From the NCBI GenBank assembly GCA_030038195.1, contig JASHPJ010000070.1, positions 1-64,000 of the forward strand: a stretch of DNA of 64,000 nt, in the 5' to 3' direction. Origin of the DNA: Acidobacteriaceae bacterium. Lineage in GTDB: Bacteria > Acidobacteriota > Terriglobia > Terriglobales > Acidobacteriaceae. The notes beneath the pieces were generated by a model. That model did no database searches. It was given only the letters and a program-made list of their open reading frames with translations, and was not told the origin of the DNA. Shown in pieces: positions 1 to 9,109 of the stretch. Position numbers and translations under genes: made by a program. How positions within the stretch are numbered: position 1 is the stretch's first letter; each line of letters opens with the position of its first letter.

Positions 1-76
1 GCCGCACATCAAAAATCCCGTCTGCGTTCCCGGCCGCATCTTCATCGCGTTGCTGCTCCCACTTGCTCTCCTTCAT
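1..76 (-). CDS. Possible 5' end of a gene running off the left edge
   Basis: On the minus strand an ATG at 76 opens a frame that stays open to the window edge (about 25 residues, starting MKESKWEQQRDEDAAG). The composition is polar and charged. No family can be assigned and no convincing ribosome binding site precedes the ATG, so this may be chance. It lies just beyond a dispersed repeat at 99-143. Confidence 0.22.
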   Translation of the reverse strand, partial: MKESKWEQQRDEDAAGNADGIFDVR

Positions 77-98
77 GTTACAAGCGCGGAGTACGGCA

Positions 99-143
99 GC
101 CGTGCCCTTTCAAAACACGACTTATTCAGAGTTTCCTTAGCCC
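99..143 (+). repeat. Dispersed repeat, core GCCGTGCCCTTTCAA (copy A)
   Basis: The 15-base core GCCGTGCCCTTTCAA at 99-113 recurs in the same orientation at 33795 and 57318. In each copy an AT-richer tail follows, here containing CAGAGTTTCCTTAGC; the other two copies end in an AGTTTTTnnACAGnTTCT motif. It lies between the end of the GH38-like gene and the left-edge frame. The function is unknown. Confidence 0.55.
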
Positions 144-164
144 TTCGTACAGCAGGGAAAAAAC

Positions 165-2258
165 TCACGCGATCCGCAGTACATACCGCGCTTTCACGTC
201 CTCGCCGTACCACATGATGTAATTCGTGCCCCACGTATTGTTGAACAGGCACGAGTGAATGCCCTTGCCCAGATCGGGCTGATCGTTTGAGAACAACAGC
301 GCGCTCCGCTCGCCCAGCGCCACCACCGGCGCGTCCAGCGTCTCCACCGCAAACCACGAGTTGCTGCCCTTGTACTCGAATCCCTTCCCGACCGCGTGCA
401 TGTGCCGGTTGCCCGACTTCACCACTTCGAACGGCGAAACCGCCTCGCCCGACTTATCGAGCGACCACAGCTTCCCATCCTCCACAATGGGATTGAACGT
501 GAGCCACAGCGCCTCCGGCATCCGCGTCGCCGGCTTGCCAAACCACGACGCTGTCAACTGAATCACTTCTTCATCCTTCGGCAGCTCCATCTCCACAAAT
601 GCGTGCCGCGGATACGCCGCGCGCCCTGACTGGAGCGCCTCCTCATCTTGGAACGCAAGCGCAATCACCACGCGATGTGCCGCGTCTGTCTCTTCCATGC
701 TCACTTTGGCCTGCTGCGAATGCCACTCTTCGCTGCGCGCGCCGAACCGCTCGATGTTCGGCTTGCCAAAATCCTTCTGCGCCCAGTCCGCCCTGGTCGT
801 GAGATAACTCGCCAGGAACCGCTGATAGTCGTCCTGCGAAAGCGTCTGGTAAGTAAGCAGTGCAATCGGATTCTTCTCGCTCGCCCACTCGCGCCGCGAG
901 GACTTGCTGAGTAACCTCGTAATCGCGCCCGTCTTCGCATCAATCTTCAGCACAAAATGCGCCGTCTCGATCGTCTCGCTTGGCGCAACCGCCGTCGCCT
1001 TCGGAGACACAACCGGCCACGCCGGCGTCACGCCCGCGACCGCAAGCTGCGCCTCTTCGCGCAATACTTCGGGCAGCGTCATCACGCCATCCAGCAAATC
1101 CTGCCGCTTCTCGATCCAACTGAACTCCACGACCTTGTAATTCTTCGTGTCTAGCATCCGTGCTAAATCGGCCGGCTCGTAGTTATCAAAGTCCAGCCAC
1201 GTCTTCGTATCCGTGCCCCAGGTGTGCTCGGCTTCCAGCAGCACATGCCGCAGCAGTTGCAAATCGGTCTCGCCACCCACGTGCAGCTTGCCCTGTGCAA
1301 TCCAGGCATCGCGCAGCCGCGACACGGCCCGGTACCGCGCCACCTTCAGCGGATCGCTCGCGCACCCGTGAATCCACGTGTCGCCAATCTCCTCGGTCAC
1401 CACCGGCAGATTGTCGTGATAAGGCTTCAGCGCATTCGCCATCTCCGAAAGGCTCGCCGCACGAATCTCGGCATTCGGAAACTGCGCTGCCAGATCCGCG
1501 TGAATCTTCGCAATCTCCTCCGCCGTGTGCGGACCGCTGTTGTCGCCGCGCACCTCGGTCACCAGCGCCAGGTCCCCGCCCGGAACCACCGCCGTACCAC
1601 CATATTCGTGGTGATACATCATTGCCAGGCTCGCGCCCGCAGGGTTCTTCCACAAAAACAGCGGCGGCAGATCCGCCGGCGTCGAGCCGCCATTCACGCC
1701 GATCTCCAGGAACTGGATGCCGTTCTTTGCCAGCGGCGCAATCATGCCGCGCGTGTGGCCCGGCACATCGGTCATCTTGGCGCCTGTCGTCACTTTGCCG
1801 AAGCGCAGATCGAGCGACCGCGCCAGCGCCAGGCTACCTTCGATCATCGACGGTGAAAGCATCTCCGTCTCCCACGTAAACGGCAACCCGTGCCAGGCAA
1901 TATCGCCGCGCCCGATTGCATCCTCCATCGTCTTCCTGTCCGCGGCCGAAGCCTGCTCCAGGTACTCGTAGACGAGCCACGATCCGGTGGTCCACACATA
2001 CCGCTGCTTGCCGTCTGCGTTCGCATCGCGCGCAATCTCGATCGCCTGCGGAAAGAACTTCTCGAAGTATCTCTTGTGCACCACATTATATTGCGTATCG
2101 ATGAACCCCACGTCAAAGTGGCACTTGAACATCACCAGCACGCGCTTCACGTCCGGATTCGGTGCGCTCTGCTCAGCGGCCCATACACTCCGCACTCCCG
2201 GCAGCATCAATCCCGCACTCGCAGCCGTCATCGTCTTCACAAACTCGCGGCGTTTCAT
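165..2258 (-). CDS. Tat-exported GH38-type (DUF5054) glycosidase-like protein
   Basis: A 697-aa protein resembling the DUF5054 / glycoside hydrolase 38 alpha-mannosidase-like family. The start at 2258 is chosen because AAGGAGA lies just upstream and the protein then opens with a twin-arginine signal (KRREF, hydrophobic stretch, AWA-like cleavage region), so export in folded form is likely. An in-frame upstream extension to 2471 lacks such support. The N-terminal half carries the family-like blocks KCHFDVGFIDTQYN and WETEMLSPSMIEG and the DVPGHTRGM segment, consistent with a metal-binding (beta/alpha) catalytic barrel; the C-terminal half is beta-rich. The substrate cannot be read from sequence; alpha-linked mannose is only a family-level guess. 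It stands alone on the minus strand. Confidence 0.75.
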   Translation of the reverse strand: MKRREFVKTMTAASAGLMLPGVRSVWAAEQSAPNPDVKRVLVMFKCHFDVGFIDTQYNVVHKRYFEKFFPQAIEIARDANADGKQRYVWTTGSWLVYEYLEQASAADRKTMEDAIGRGDIAWHGLPFTWETEMLSPSMIEGSLALARSLDLRFGKVTTGAKMTDVPGHTRGMIAPLAKNGIQFLEIGVNGGSTPADLPPLFLWKNPAGASLAMMYHHEYGGTAVVPGGDLALVTEVRGDNSGPHTAEEIAKIHADLAAQFPNAEIRAASLSEMANALKPYHDNLPVVTEEIGDTWIHGCASDPLKVARYRAVSRLRDAWIAQGKLHVGGETDLQLLRHVLLEAEHTWGTDTKTWLDFDNYEPADLARMLDTKNYKVVEFSWIEKRQDLLDGVMTLPEVLREEAQLAVAGVTPAWPVVSPKATAVAPSETIETAHFVLKIDAKTGAITRLLSKSSRREWASEKNPIALLTYQTLSQDDYQRFLASYLTTRADWAQKDFGKPNIERFGARSEEWHSQQAKVSMEETDAAHRVVIALAFQDEEALQSGRAAYPRHAFVEMELPKDEEVIQLTASWFGKPATRMPEALWLTFNPIVEDGKLWSLDKSGEAVSPFEVVKSGNRHMHAVGKGFEYKGSNSWFAVETLDAPVVALGERSALLFSNDQPDLGKGIHSCLFNNTWGTNYIMWYGEDVKARYVLRIA

Positions 2259-2405
2259 GGCTAAGTCTCCTTGCATCTTCGAACCCCGAAGTGTACCACC
2301 CGAGGCCATCTCCCAAAACGCATCGTCTGTCTTGGCTGAAGCAAAAAAAGGGATGGGAAAGCACAACCCCCGATCCAGCCTTTCTCGCTCAAACACAATC
2401 CCTGG

Positions 2406-2451
2406 GTGCCCCATCCTTGCGATGCTTTTTGTTGCAAGGATGGGAAAGCAC
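2406..2451. repeat. Palindromic intergenic repeat (GTGCCCCATCCTTGC family)
   Basis: A hairpin with a 10-bp perfect stem, CCATCCTTGC (2411-2420) pairing with GCAAGGATGG (2434-2443), flanked by GTGCC and AAAGCAC. A partial relative (GGGATGGGAAAGCAC) lies at about 2350. Similar elements are at 20381-20418, inside a coding region, and at 26544-26594. Confidence 0.6.
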
Positions 2452-2488
2452 ACTGCCAACCCCGCCGCCACGCGCTACACTTCTTTCC

Positions 2489-3193
2489 ATGACCCGCACC
2501 GCCCGCAGCCGCAAGCTCCCCTTCAACCCCGACGAAGCCATCGCACATCTCCGCTCCCGCGACCCCAAGCTGGGCGCGCTCATCGACCGCGCCGGCCCCT
2601 TCACGCTGCGCCTTGACCCCTCGCCCTCACCCTTCGAGTCGCTGCTCGAGTCCATCCTTTACCAGCAGCTCCACGGCAAAGCCGCGGCCGCCATCCACGC
2701 CCGCGTGCGCGCTTTCTTCGGCGGCGACCCCACGCCGCCGCAGCTCCACTCCACACCCGACGAACCGCTCCGCGCCGCCGGTGTCTCCTTCAACAAGATC
2801 AAGGCTCTCCGCGATCTGGCCGCGCGCACGCTCGAAGGCACTGTGCCCACCCACGCCGCCATCCTTAAAATGTCAGACGCCGACATCGTCGAGCGCCTCA
2901 CCACGGTGCGCGGCATCGGCCCCTGGACCGTCGAAATGCTGCTCATCTTTCGCCTCGGCCGGCCTGATGTTCTTCCCGTCACCGACTACGGCGTGCGCAA
3001 GGGCTACGCGCTCACCTTTCAGCGCCTGCCTAAGTCGCGGCCCATTGAAGCCGCAGACCTTCCCAAACCCGACGTGCTCTTCAAGCGCGGCCAGCGCTGG
3101 GCGCCGTTCCGCTCCGTCGCCAGTTGGTACCTGTGGCGCGCCTGCGATCTGGCCAAAGGCACGCCGCCTGCAGGCCGCTCCGCGCGCACATAA
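2489..3193 (+). CDS. DNA-3-methyladenine glycosylase 2 / AlkA-type base-excision glycosylase
   Basis: A 234-aa helix-hairpin-helix glycosylase that would remove alkylated bases to start base excision repair. The HhH-GPD signature is visible: the hairpin segment VRGIGPWTVEMLL is followed by the catalytic aspartate in VTDYGVRKG (about D166). The block FESLLESILYQQLHGKAA is typical of the AlkA fold. The ATG at 2489 is preferred; the frame stays open upstream to 2162 but that part crosses the palindromic repeat and reads as non-protein. The length fits AlkA catalytic cores lacking the N-terminal Ada-like part. It is transcribed away from the GH38-like gene. Confidence 0.85.
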   Translation: MTRTARSRKLPFNPDEAIAHLRSRDPKLGALIDRAGPFTLRLDPSPSPFESLLESILYQQLHGKAAAAIHARVRAFFGGDPTPPQLHSTPDEPLRAAGVSFNKIKALRDLAARTLEGTVPTHAAILKMSDADIVERLTTVRGIGPWTVEMLLIFRLGRPDVLPVTDYGVRKGYALTFQRLPKSRPIEAADLPKPDVLFKRGQRWAPFRSVASWYLWRACDLAKGTPPAGRSART

Positions 3194-3205
3194 TAAGGCA
3201 GTCTG

Positions 3206-3300
3206 CCGCTTTGAAGGGCACGAGCTTCAGCGAAGGGTGGGCTTCAGCCCGTACATCGAGAATCAGCACAAATTCAAGGGGCTTTAGCCCTGGAGGGAGG
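3206..3300. repeat. Compound short palindromes (GGGCTTCAGCCC / GGGCTTTAGCCC)
   Basis: The 220-bp gap between the glycosylase and GH57 genes holds two small palindromes, GGGCTTCAGCCC near 3239 and GGGCTTTAGCCC near 3281. Before them is TTGAAGGGCACGAGCTTC, which resembles the reverse complement of the GCCGTGCCCTTTCAA repeat. It is probably an intergenic repeat element; it is not a clear terminator. Confidence 0.45.
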
Positions 3301-3414
3301 GTGCTCTTTCCATTGAGTCACTGCCCCAGAACGCCGAGCTGCGAATGATTTCTCATTTCGCCGTAAAATAACCTTCAGCGGCCGTTGCACGCGCGGCTGC
3401 GATGGGAATTTTTG

Positions 3415-5928
3415 ATGCCGCCGAGTAAACGCTTTATCTGCATTCACGGCCATTTCTATCAGCCGCCGCGCGAAAACCCATGGCTTGAGACCGTCGAGAC
3501 GCAGGACAGCGCAGCGCCCTATCACGACTGGAACGAGCGCGTCTGCGCCGAGTGTTACGCCACCAACGGCGCCGCGCGCATCGTCAACACGCGCGACCAG
3601 ATCATCAGCATCGTCAACAACTACTCGCGCATCAGCTTCAACATCGGTCCCACACTGCTGAGCTGGCTCAAGGAAAACGCGCCGCGCACCTATCGCATGA
3701 TCCTCGACGGCGAGCGCACCAGCCGCAGGCATTATCGTGGCCACAGCTCGGCCATCGCGCAGGTCTACAACCACATGATCATGCCGTTGGCCAGCCCGCG
3801 CGACCGCGTCACGCAGATTCGCTGGGGCATCGCCGACTATATTTATCACTTCGGCGAGCGCCCTGAAGGCATGTGGCTTGCTGAAACCGCTGCCGACACG
3901 GCCACGCTCGAAGCGCTGGCGCAGAACGGCATCAAGTTCACGATTCTCGCGCCGCATCAGTGCAAGCGCATCCGTCCGCTCAAGGAACCTGCCGCGACAG
4001 CCGATCCGGCGCAGCCCGCCGCCACGCAGTGGATCGACACGCCCGACTCCACCGTCGACACCACGCATCCCTATCTCGTGCGCTTCGCCTCCGGCGCATC
4101 CATCACCGTCTTCTTTTACAACGGCCCCACCTCGCGCGCCATCGCCTTTGAAGGCCTGCTCAACTCCGGTGAGGACTTCGCCGCACGCCTCAGCGCCGGA
4201 TTCAAAGACACCGCGCAGCCGCAGCTCGTTCACGTCGCCACCGACGGCGAATCCTACGGCCATCACCACAAGTATGGCGACATGGCCCTTGCCTACGCGC
4301 TCCGCCTTCTCGAACGCGACAAGACCGTCAGGCTCGTCAACTACGGCAGTTTCCTGAGCCAGTTTCCGCCCGAGTACGAGTGCGAGATTGTGGACGACAC
4401 CTCATGGAGCTGTGTGCACGGCGTCGAGCGCTGGCGCTCCAACTGCGGCTGCAACAGTGGCAAGCCCGGCTGGAACCAGGCTTGGCGCGCCCCGCTGCGC
4501 ATGGCACTCGACGAGCTTCGCGACGAGCTCGTTCCGCTCACCGAGCAGGAAGGCAACAAGCTCTTCCGCGATGTATGGGCTGCGCGCGACGCGTACATCC
4601 AGGTCGTTCTCGACCACTCCGCTGAATCCGTTGATCGCTTCTTCGCCGAGCAGCAAGCGCACGTGCTCACTGAATCTGCGCGCGTCCGCGCGCGTGAGCT
4701 CATGGAGATGCAGCGCCACGCGCAGCTCATGTTCACCAGTTGTGGCTGGTTCTTTGACGATATCTCGGGCATCGAGACCGTACAGATCATCGCTTACTCG
4801 GCGCGCGTTCTCCAGCTTGCACAGCGGCTCTTCGGCAAACAGGCTGCCGCGCTCGAGCCGGCACTTCTCGCGCGCCTGGCTGAAGCGAAATCCAACGCGA
4901 CTGCCGCCGGCGACGGCGCAAAGATCTATCAGAAGTGCGTGCATACCATGGCCCTCAATCTCGAGCAGGTTGCCGCGCACTACGCCATCAGCTCCGTCTT
5001 TTCTTCCTACTCCGACGAAACGGACCTCTTCTGCTTTCACGTCCGCCGCATCTCTTACGAGATTCACACCTCCGGCCGCGGACGCCTGGCCCTGGGCCGC
5101 GCGCACATCGCCAGCGCCATCACCGGCCGCCAGCAGGCCTTCTCGTTTGCCGTGCTTCACTTCGGCGACCAGAACATTACCGCCGCCGTCAGAACCTACA
5201 GCGACATCGACGCCGCCGCATTTGAAGCCTTCGCCGCCGAGGCCGGCGAACACGTGGAGCGTGCCGACTTCCCCGAGGTCATTCGCCTGCTCGACCGCTA
5301 TTACGGCCACGCCGACTACTCGCTCATCTCGCTCTTCGGCGACGAGCAGCGCCGCATCGTGCAGCTCATTCTCAACTCCACCCTCTGGGACATCGAGAAC
5401 TCGCTGGCCACCATCTACCAGGATCATGCCAGCCTGCTGCACTATCTCTCGCAGGCCGGCCTGCCCAAGCCACCTGCGCTCACCCTGGCCGCCGGCTTTG
5501 CCATCAACGCCGGCCTGCGCCGCACCCTCGAGAGCGACCCCATCGATGTGGCACAGATGCGCTCCTATCTCTCGCTGGCCAAGGCCGATCTCGTCCCGCT
5601 CGAAACCGCCACGCTCTCTTACATTGCCGATCAGCGCATGAAGCGCGCCATGGTCGAGCTGCAGATGTCCGCCGGCTCTCTTGAAGTCCTCGACCGCGCG
5701 CTTGCCCTCGCGCGCACGCTCTCCGAGCTGCCTTTCGATCTCAATCTCTGGCAGGCACAGAACATCTGGTACGAAATCCTGCGCACCTCCGGCTTCGCGC
5801 TCACCACGCTGCAGCTTGGCGACCGCTCGCAGTGGGATCGCGACTTCAGCGAGCTTGCTTCGTGCCTCTCCATCGACAGCCAGGCCATCCGCGTTGAAGA
5901 CGAGTCCCGCGCCGCCGCTGCTGACTGA
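3415..5928 (+). CDS. Glycoside hydrolase family 57 protein with DUF3536 domain
   Basis: An 837-aa protein. The N-terminus has the GH57 hallmark ICIHGHFYQPPRENPW, and about 270 residues later HVATDGESYGHHHKYGD, both characteristic of the GH57/DUF3536 subgroup associated with alpha-glucan metabolism. The second half, rich in helices and leucine, is the DUF3536 part. ATG 3415 is chosen over an in-frame TTG at 3385 because GGGAA lies at suitable spacing and the family motif starts a few residues in. No signal peptide is seen, so it is likely cytoplasmic. The exact substrate and catalytic acid are not deducible here. A 14-bp GC-rich hairpin follows at 5994. Confidence 0.85.
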   Translation: MPPSKRFICIHGHFYQPPRENPWLETVETQDSAAPYHDWNERVCAECYATNGAARIVNTRDQIISIVNNYSRISFNIGPTLLSWLKENAPRTYRMILDGERTSRRHYRGHSSAIAQVYNHMIMPLASPRDRVTQIRWGIADYIYHFGERPEGMWLAETAADTATLEALAQNGIKFTILAPHQCKRIRPLKEPAATADPAQPAATQWIDTPDSTVDTTHPYLVRFASGASITVFFYNGPTSRAIAFEGLLNSGEDFAARLSAGFKDTAQPQLVHVATDGESYGHHHKYGDMALAYALRLLERDKTVRLVNYGSFLSQFPPEYECEIVDDTSWSCVHGVERWRSNCGCNSGKPGWNQAWRAPLRMALDELRDELVPLTEQEGNKLFRDVWAARDAYIQVVLDHSAESVDRFFAEQQAHVLTESARVRARELMEMQRHAQLMFTSCGWFFDDISGIETVQIIAYSARVLQLAQRLFGKQAAALEPALLARLAEAKSNATAAGDGAKIYQKCVHTMALNLEQVAAHYAISSVFSSYSDETDLFCFHVRRISYEIHTSGRGRLALGRAHIASAITGRQQAFSFAVLHFGDQNITAAVRTYSDIDAAAFEAFAAEAGEHVERADFPEVIRLLDRYYGHADYSLISLFGDEQRRIVQLILNSTLWDIENSLATIYQDHASLLHYLSQAGLPKPPALTLAAGFAINAGLRRTLESDPIDVAQMRSYLSLAKADLVPLETATLSYIADQRMKRAMVELQMSAGSLEVLDRALALARTLSELPFDLNLWQAQNIWYEILRTSGFALTTLQLGDRSQWDRDFSELASCLSIDSQAIRVEDESRAAAAD

Positions 5929-5993
5929 GTTCTCTCTTTCCGCGCTCTCAGCCGCAGCCGCGCCAGATCCCGGCCCGCTGCCTCGCCAAAATG

Positions 5994-6027
5994 GACGGCC
6001 CCGGAGGGTTCATCCTCCGGGGCCGTC
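5994..6027. terminator. Strong hairpin between convergent GH57 gene and RNase P RNA
   Basis: A 14-bp perfect stem, GACGGCCCCGGAGG pairing with CCTCCGGGGCCGTC, with a 6-nt loop. Read on the minus strand it is followed by CATTTTGG, a short T run, so it best serves the RNase P transcript. On the plus strand the T run is absent. Confidence 0.6.
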
Positions 6028-6077
6028 ATCCGGACCCCAACGGCAAAAACCTGTCGTCGGAGACCCCGTTTAGCAAG

Positions 6078-6515
6078 AGAGCCTGTAAGCCGAATTCTGT
6101 CGTAGTGCGGTCATTCCTCTAGGCGCCGCGTTGCCGCGGACGCTCCTCAGCGACCTACCCGGAGGTTTCGGCACGTACTCGAGCCGCCTTGCCACGCCGG
6201 GCCGGCATGGAGCGCGAGCCTGGCTCTTGGCCCGCGCGCTTCCTCCCTATTTGGTCTTGCTCCGTGTGGGGTTTACCCTGCCCCCGGCCTCACAGCCGGA
6301 GCGGTGCGCTCTTACCGCACCTTTTCACCCTTACCCCAGGGACCGGAGTCCCCGTGGCGGTATCTTTTCTGTGGCACTGGCCGTCCACGGGCCTTGAAGC
6401 CCGCGTCCCGGACGTTATCCGGCACACCGCCCTGTGGAGTTCGGACTTTCCTCTCCCGCCAGCCCCGCAAAGAGCTGTCGGCAGCGACCGCCCGGCCCTC
6501 CTGCCAGCTTCAAGT
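6078..6515 (-). ncRNA. rnpB: RNase P RNA, bacterial class A
   Basis: The minus strand carries the conserved bacterial RNase P RNA landmarks in order: GGCGGGAGAGGAAAGTCCG near the 5' end, the AACTCCACAGGGCGGTG segment, GGGTAAGGGTGAAAAGGTGC and GAGCAAGACCAAATAGGG in the middle, and GACAGAATTCGGCTTACAGG at the 3' end. The length of about 435 nt is normal for type A. It is the catalytic subunit that matures the 5' ends of tRNAs. The ends are set to the conserved helix P1 region and are accurate to within several bases. A hairpin with a T run lies 50 bp downstream. Confidence 0.93.
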
Positions 6516-6546
6516 TTACCGCGAAACCGTCCCAGACACACTCGCC

Positions 6547-6570
6547 TGTCATGGGCGCTTGTCATGGGCG
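6547..6570 (+). repeat. Direct repeat TGTCATGGGCG x2 upstream of RNase P RNA
   Basis: TGTCATGGGCG occurs at 6547-6557 and again at 6560-6570 (13-bp period), 30-55 bp upstream of the RNase P RNA 5' end. It could be a protein-binding site in the rnpB promoter region or simple duplication. Nothing more can be said. Confidence 0.3.
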
Positions 6571-6595
6571 TTGCTTGCCGCTAACAATCATTTGA

Positions 6596-6817
6596 ATCAG
6601 CACTCCTCCGCCCGCCATCCTGCTGCTCGTCAACCGGTATGTCCCACTGGCCCTGGCGCTGCTGGCCCCGGTCATCGTCAATATCGACCTCACTCACATC
6701 CTCATGGCGCCAAGCGGATTGCCGCTGGCCGCGCTCGTCTCTATCCTCTGGATCCTCGTCTTCCTCCGCGTTCACGCCGCCTTTCACGGCCTCTTCCAGG
6801 CCAGGGTCGAAGGCTGA
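6596..6817 (+). pseudogene. C-terminal fragment of a DoxX-like membrane protein
   Basis: A frame open from just after a TGA at 6593 to a TGA at 6815 encodes a hydrophobic stretch including VNRYVPLALALLAPVIVN and SGLPLAALVSILWILVF. It resembles the C-terminal two membrane segments of DoxX-like proteins. No ATG, GTG or TTG start exists in the frame, and RNase P RNA sits immediately upstream, so the 5' part of the gene is missing. The identification is from motif resemblance only. Confidence 0.45.
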
Positions 6818-6852
6818 CGCCGCTACAATCAAATCAGGAATCGCAACGGGCG

Positions 6853-7746
<894 letters not shown>

Positions 7747-7817
7747 GCCACAGGAAATAGCGGTTGAAGGGTGCAGCTTCAATAATTGGGTCTTCAACTC
7801 CGACGGGACAAGCAATT

Positions 7818-7823
7818 TATAAT
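7818..7823 (+). promoter_or_regulatory. Possible -10 box (TATAAT) for the E2 gene
   Basis: TATAAT lies 20 bp upstream of the E2 start codon. The best -35 candidate, TTCAAC at 7793, is 19 bp away and weak. This would give E2 its own promoter separate from lipB. Confidence 0.35.
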
Positions 7824-7843
7824 CCGGCTGGAAAGAGGGATTG

Positions 7844-9082
7844 ATGCCAACCGACGTCATCATGCCGCAGATGGGCGAGTCGATCTTTGAAGGCACCATC
7901 ACCAAGTGGCTCAAGCAGCCCGGCGACACGGTCGAAAAAGACGAGCCGCTGTTTGAAATCTCCACCGACAAGGTCGACGCCGAGATTCCTTCGCCCGCCG
8001 CCGGCATCCTGGCTGAAATCAAGTTCCACGAAGGCGCCACCGTCGAGATCAACACCGTAGTCGCTGTCATCGGCGGCAGCATCTCCGCGCCGCCGGTCGC
8101 AGCGCCAGCCACACCTCAACCCATGCCGCAGATCGCGACTCCAGCTCCGGCGCAAAGCGCACCGCAGGCGCAACCTACCCTACCGCGGAGGCTCCGTTCG
8201 TCTCCTCTGGTGCGCCGCATCGCCAAAGAGCACAACGTCGATCTCGCGCATGTTCCCGGAACCGGCTCGGAAGGCCGCATCACCAAGGACGACATTCTTG
8301 GTTACCTGGGCCAGCCAGCGCCCGCAGCCAAAGTCCCCGCGGCAGCGCAGGCGTCGCAGTCAGCTCCACCACAACTGGCCGGGCAGGTGGTTTCCATGAG
8401 CCGCATGCGCGCCATCATCGGCCAGCGCATGGTGGAGAGCCTCGCGATCAGCCCGCATGTCCACACCGTCTACCGCATCGACATGACCCGCGTCGCCCGC
8501 GACCGCGACCGCGAGCGCGCCGGCTTCGAGCAGCGCCACGGCGTCAGGCTCACCTACATGCCGTTCATCGCCGCCGCCGCCATCCAGGCGCTCCAGAAAT
8601 TCCCCATCGTCAACGCCTCGCTCATCGACGGCAACATCCACTACCACGCCGGCATCCATCTCGGCATCGCCGTGGCGCTCGAAGGCGGACTCATCGTTCC
8701 GGTCATCCGCGAAGCGCAGCAATGCAGCTTCGTTGACCTGGCCCGCGCCATCAACGACCTCGCGCTGCGCGCCCGCGCCAGGAAGCTCAACCCCGACGAG
8801 GCCACCGGCTCTACCTTCACGCTCACCAACTCCGGCGTCTTCGGCGGCGAGTACGGCACGCCCATCATCAACCAGCCCGAGTCAGCCATCCTGGCCATCG
8901 GCGGCCTGCGCAAAGATCCCGTCGTGCTCACCGACGCCGAAGGCAACGACACCATCGCCATCCGCTCGCTGCAGTACTACTGCCTCGGCTTTGACCACCG
9001 CACCATCGACGGCGCCGACGCCGGCAGATTCATGCTCGAATTCAAATCCGCAATCGAGAACTGGAATCAGGCGATCGGTTAA
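7844..9082 (+). CDS. Dihydrolipoamide acyltransferase (E2 of a 2-oxoacid dehydrogenase complex)
   Basis: A 412-aa E2 with the full family layout: an N-terminal lipoyl domain with the lipoylated lysine in ISTDKVDAE (K43), an Ala/Pro-rich linker, an E1/E3-binding domain (SSPLVRRIAKEHNVDL to KDDILGYL, about 120-160), and a C-terminal catalytic acyltransferase domain ending with DHRTIDGADAG (catalytic His about 384). ATG 7844 follows GAGGGA at good spacing; an in-frame TTG lies 3 bp earlier. No E1 or E3 genes are adjacent, so the acyl specificity (pyruvate, branched-chain or 2-oxoglutarate) is undetermined; the single lipoyl domain and the SGVFGGEYGTPIINQP block fit several classes. It is adjacent to lipB. 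Confidence 0.9.
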   Translation: MPTDVIMPQMGESIFEGTITKWLKQPGDTVEKDEPLFEISTDKVDAEIPSPAAGILAEIKFHEGATVEINTVVAVIGGSISAPPVAAPATPQPMPQIATPAPAQSAPQAQPTLPRRLRSSPLVRRIAKEHNVDLAHVPGTGSEGRITKDDILGYLGQPAPAAKVPAAAQASQSAPPQLAGQVVSMSRMRAIIGQRMVESLAISPHVHTVYRIDMTRVARDRDRERAGFEQRHGVRLTYMPFIAAAAIQALQKFPIVNASLIDGNIHYHAGIHLGIAVALEGGLIVPVIREAQQCSFVDLARAINDLALRARARKLNPDEATGSTFTLTNSGVFGGEYGTPIINQPESAILAIGGLRKDPVVLTDAEGNDTIAIRSLQYYCLGFDHRTIDGADAGRFMLEFKSAIENWNQAIG

Positions 9083-9109
9083 ATAGGCCGGAAGGTACGG
9101 AATGATTCG

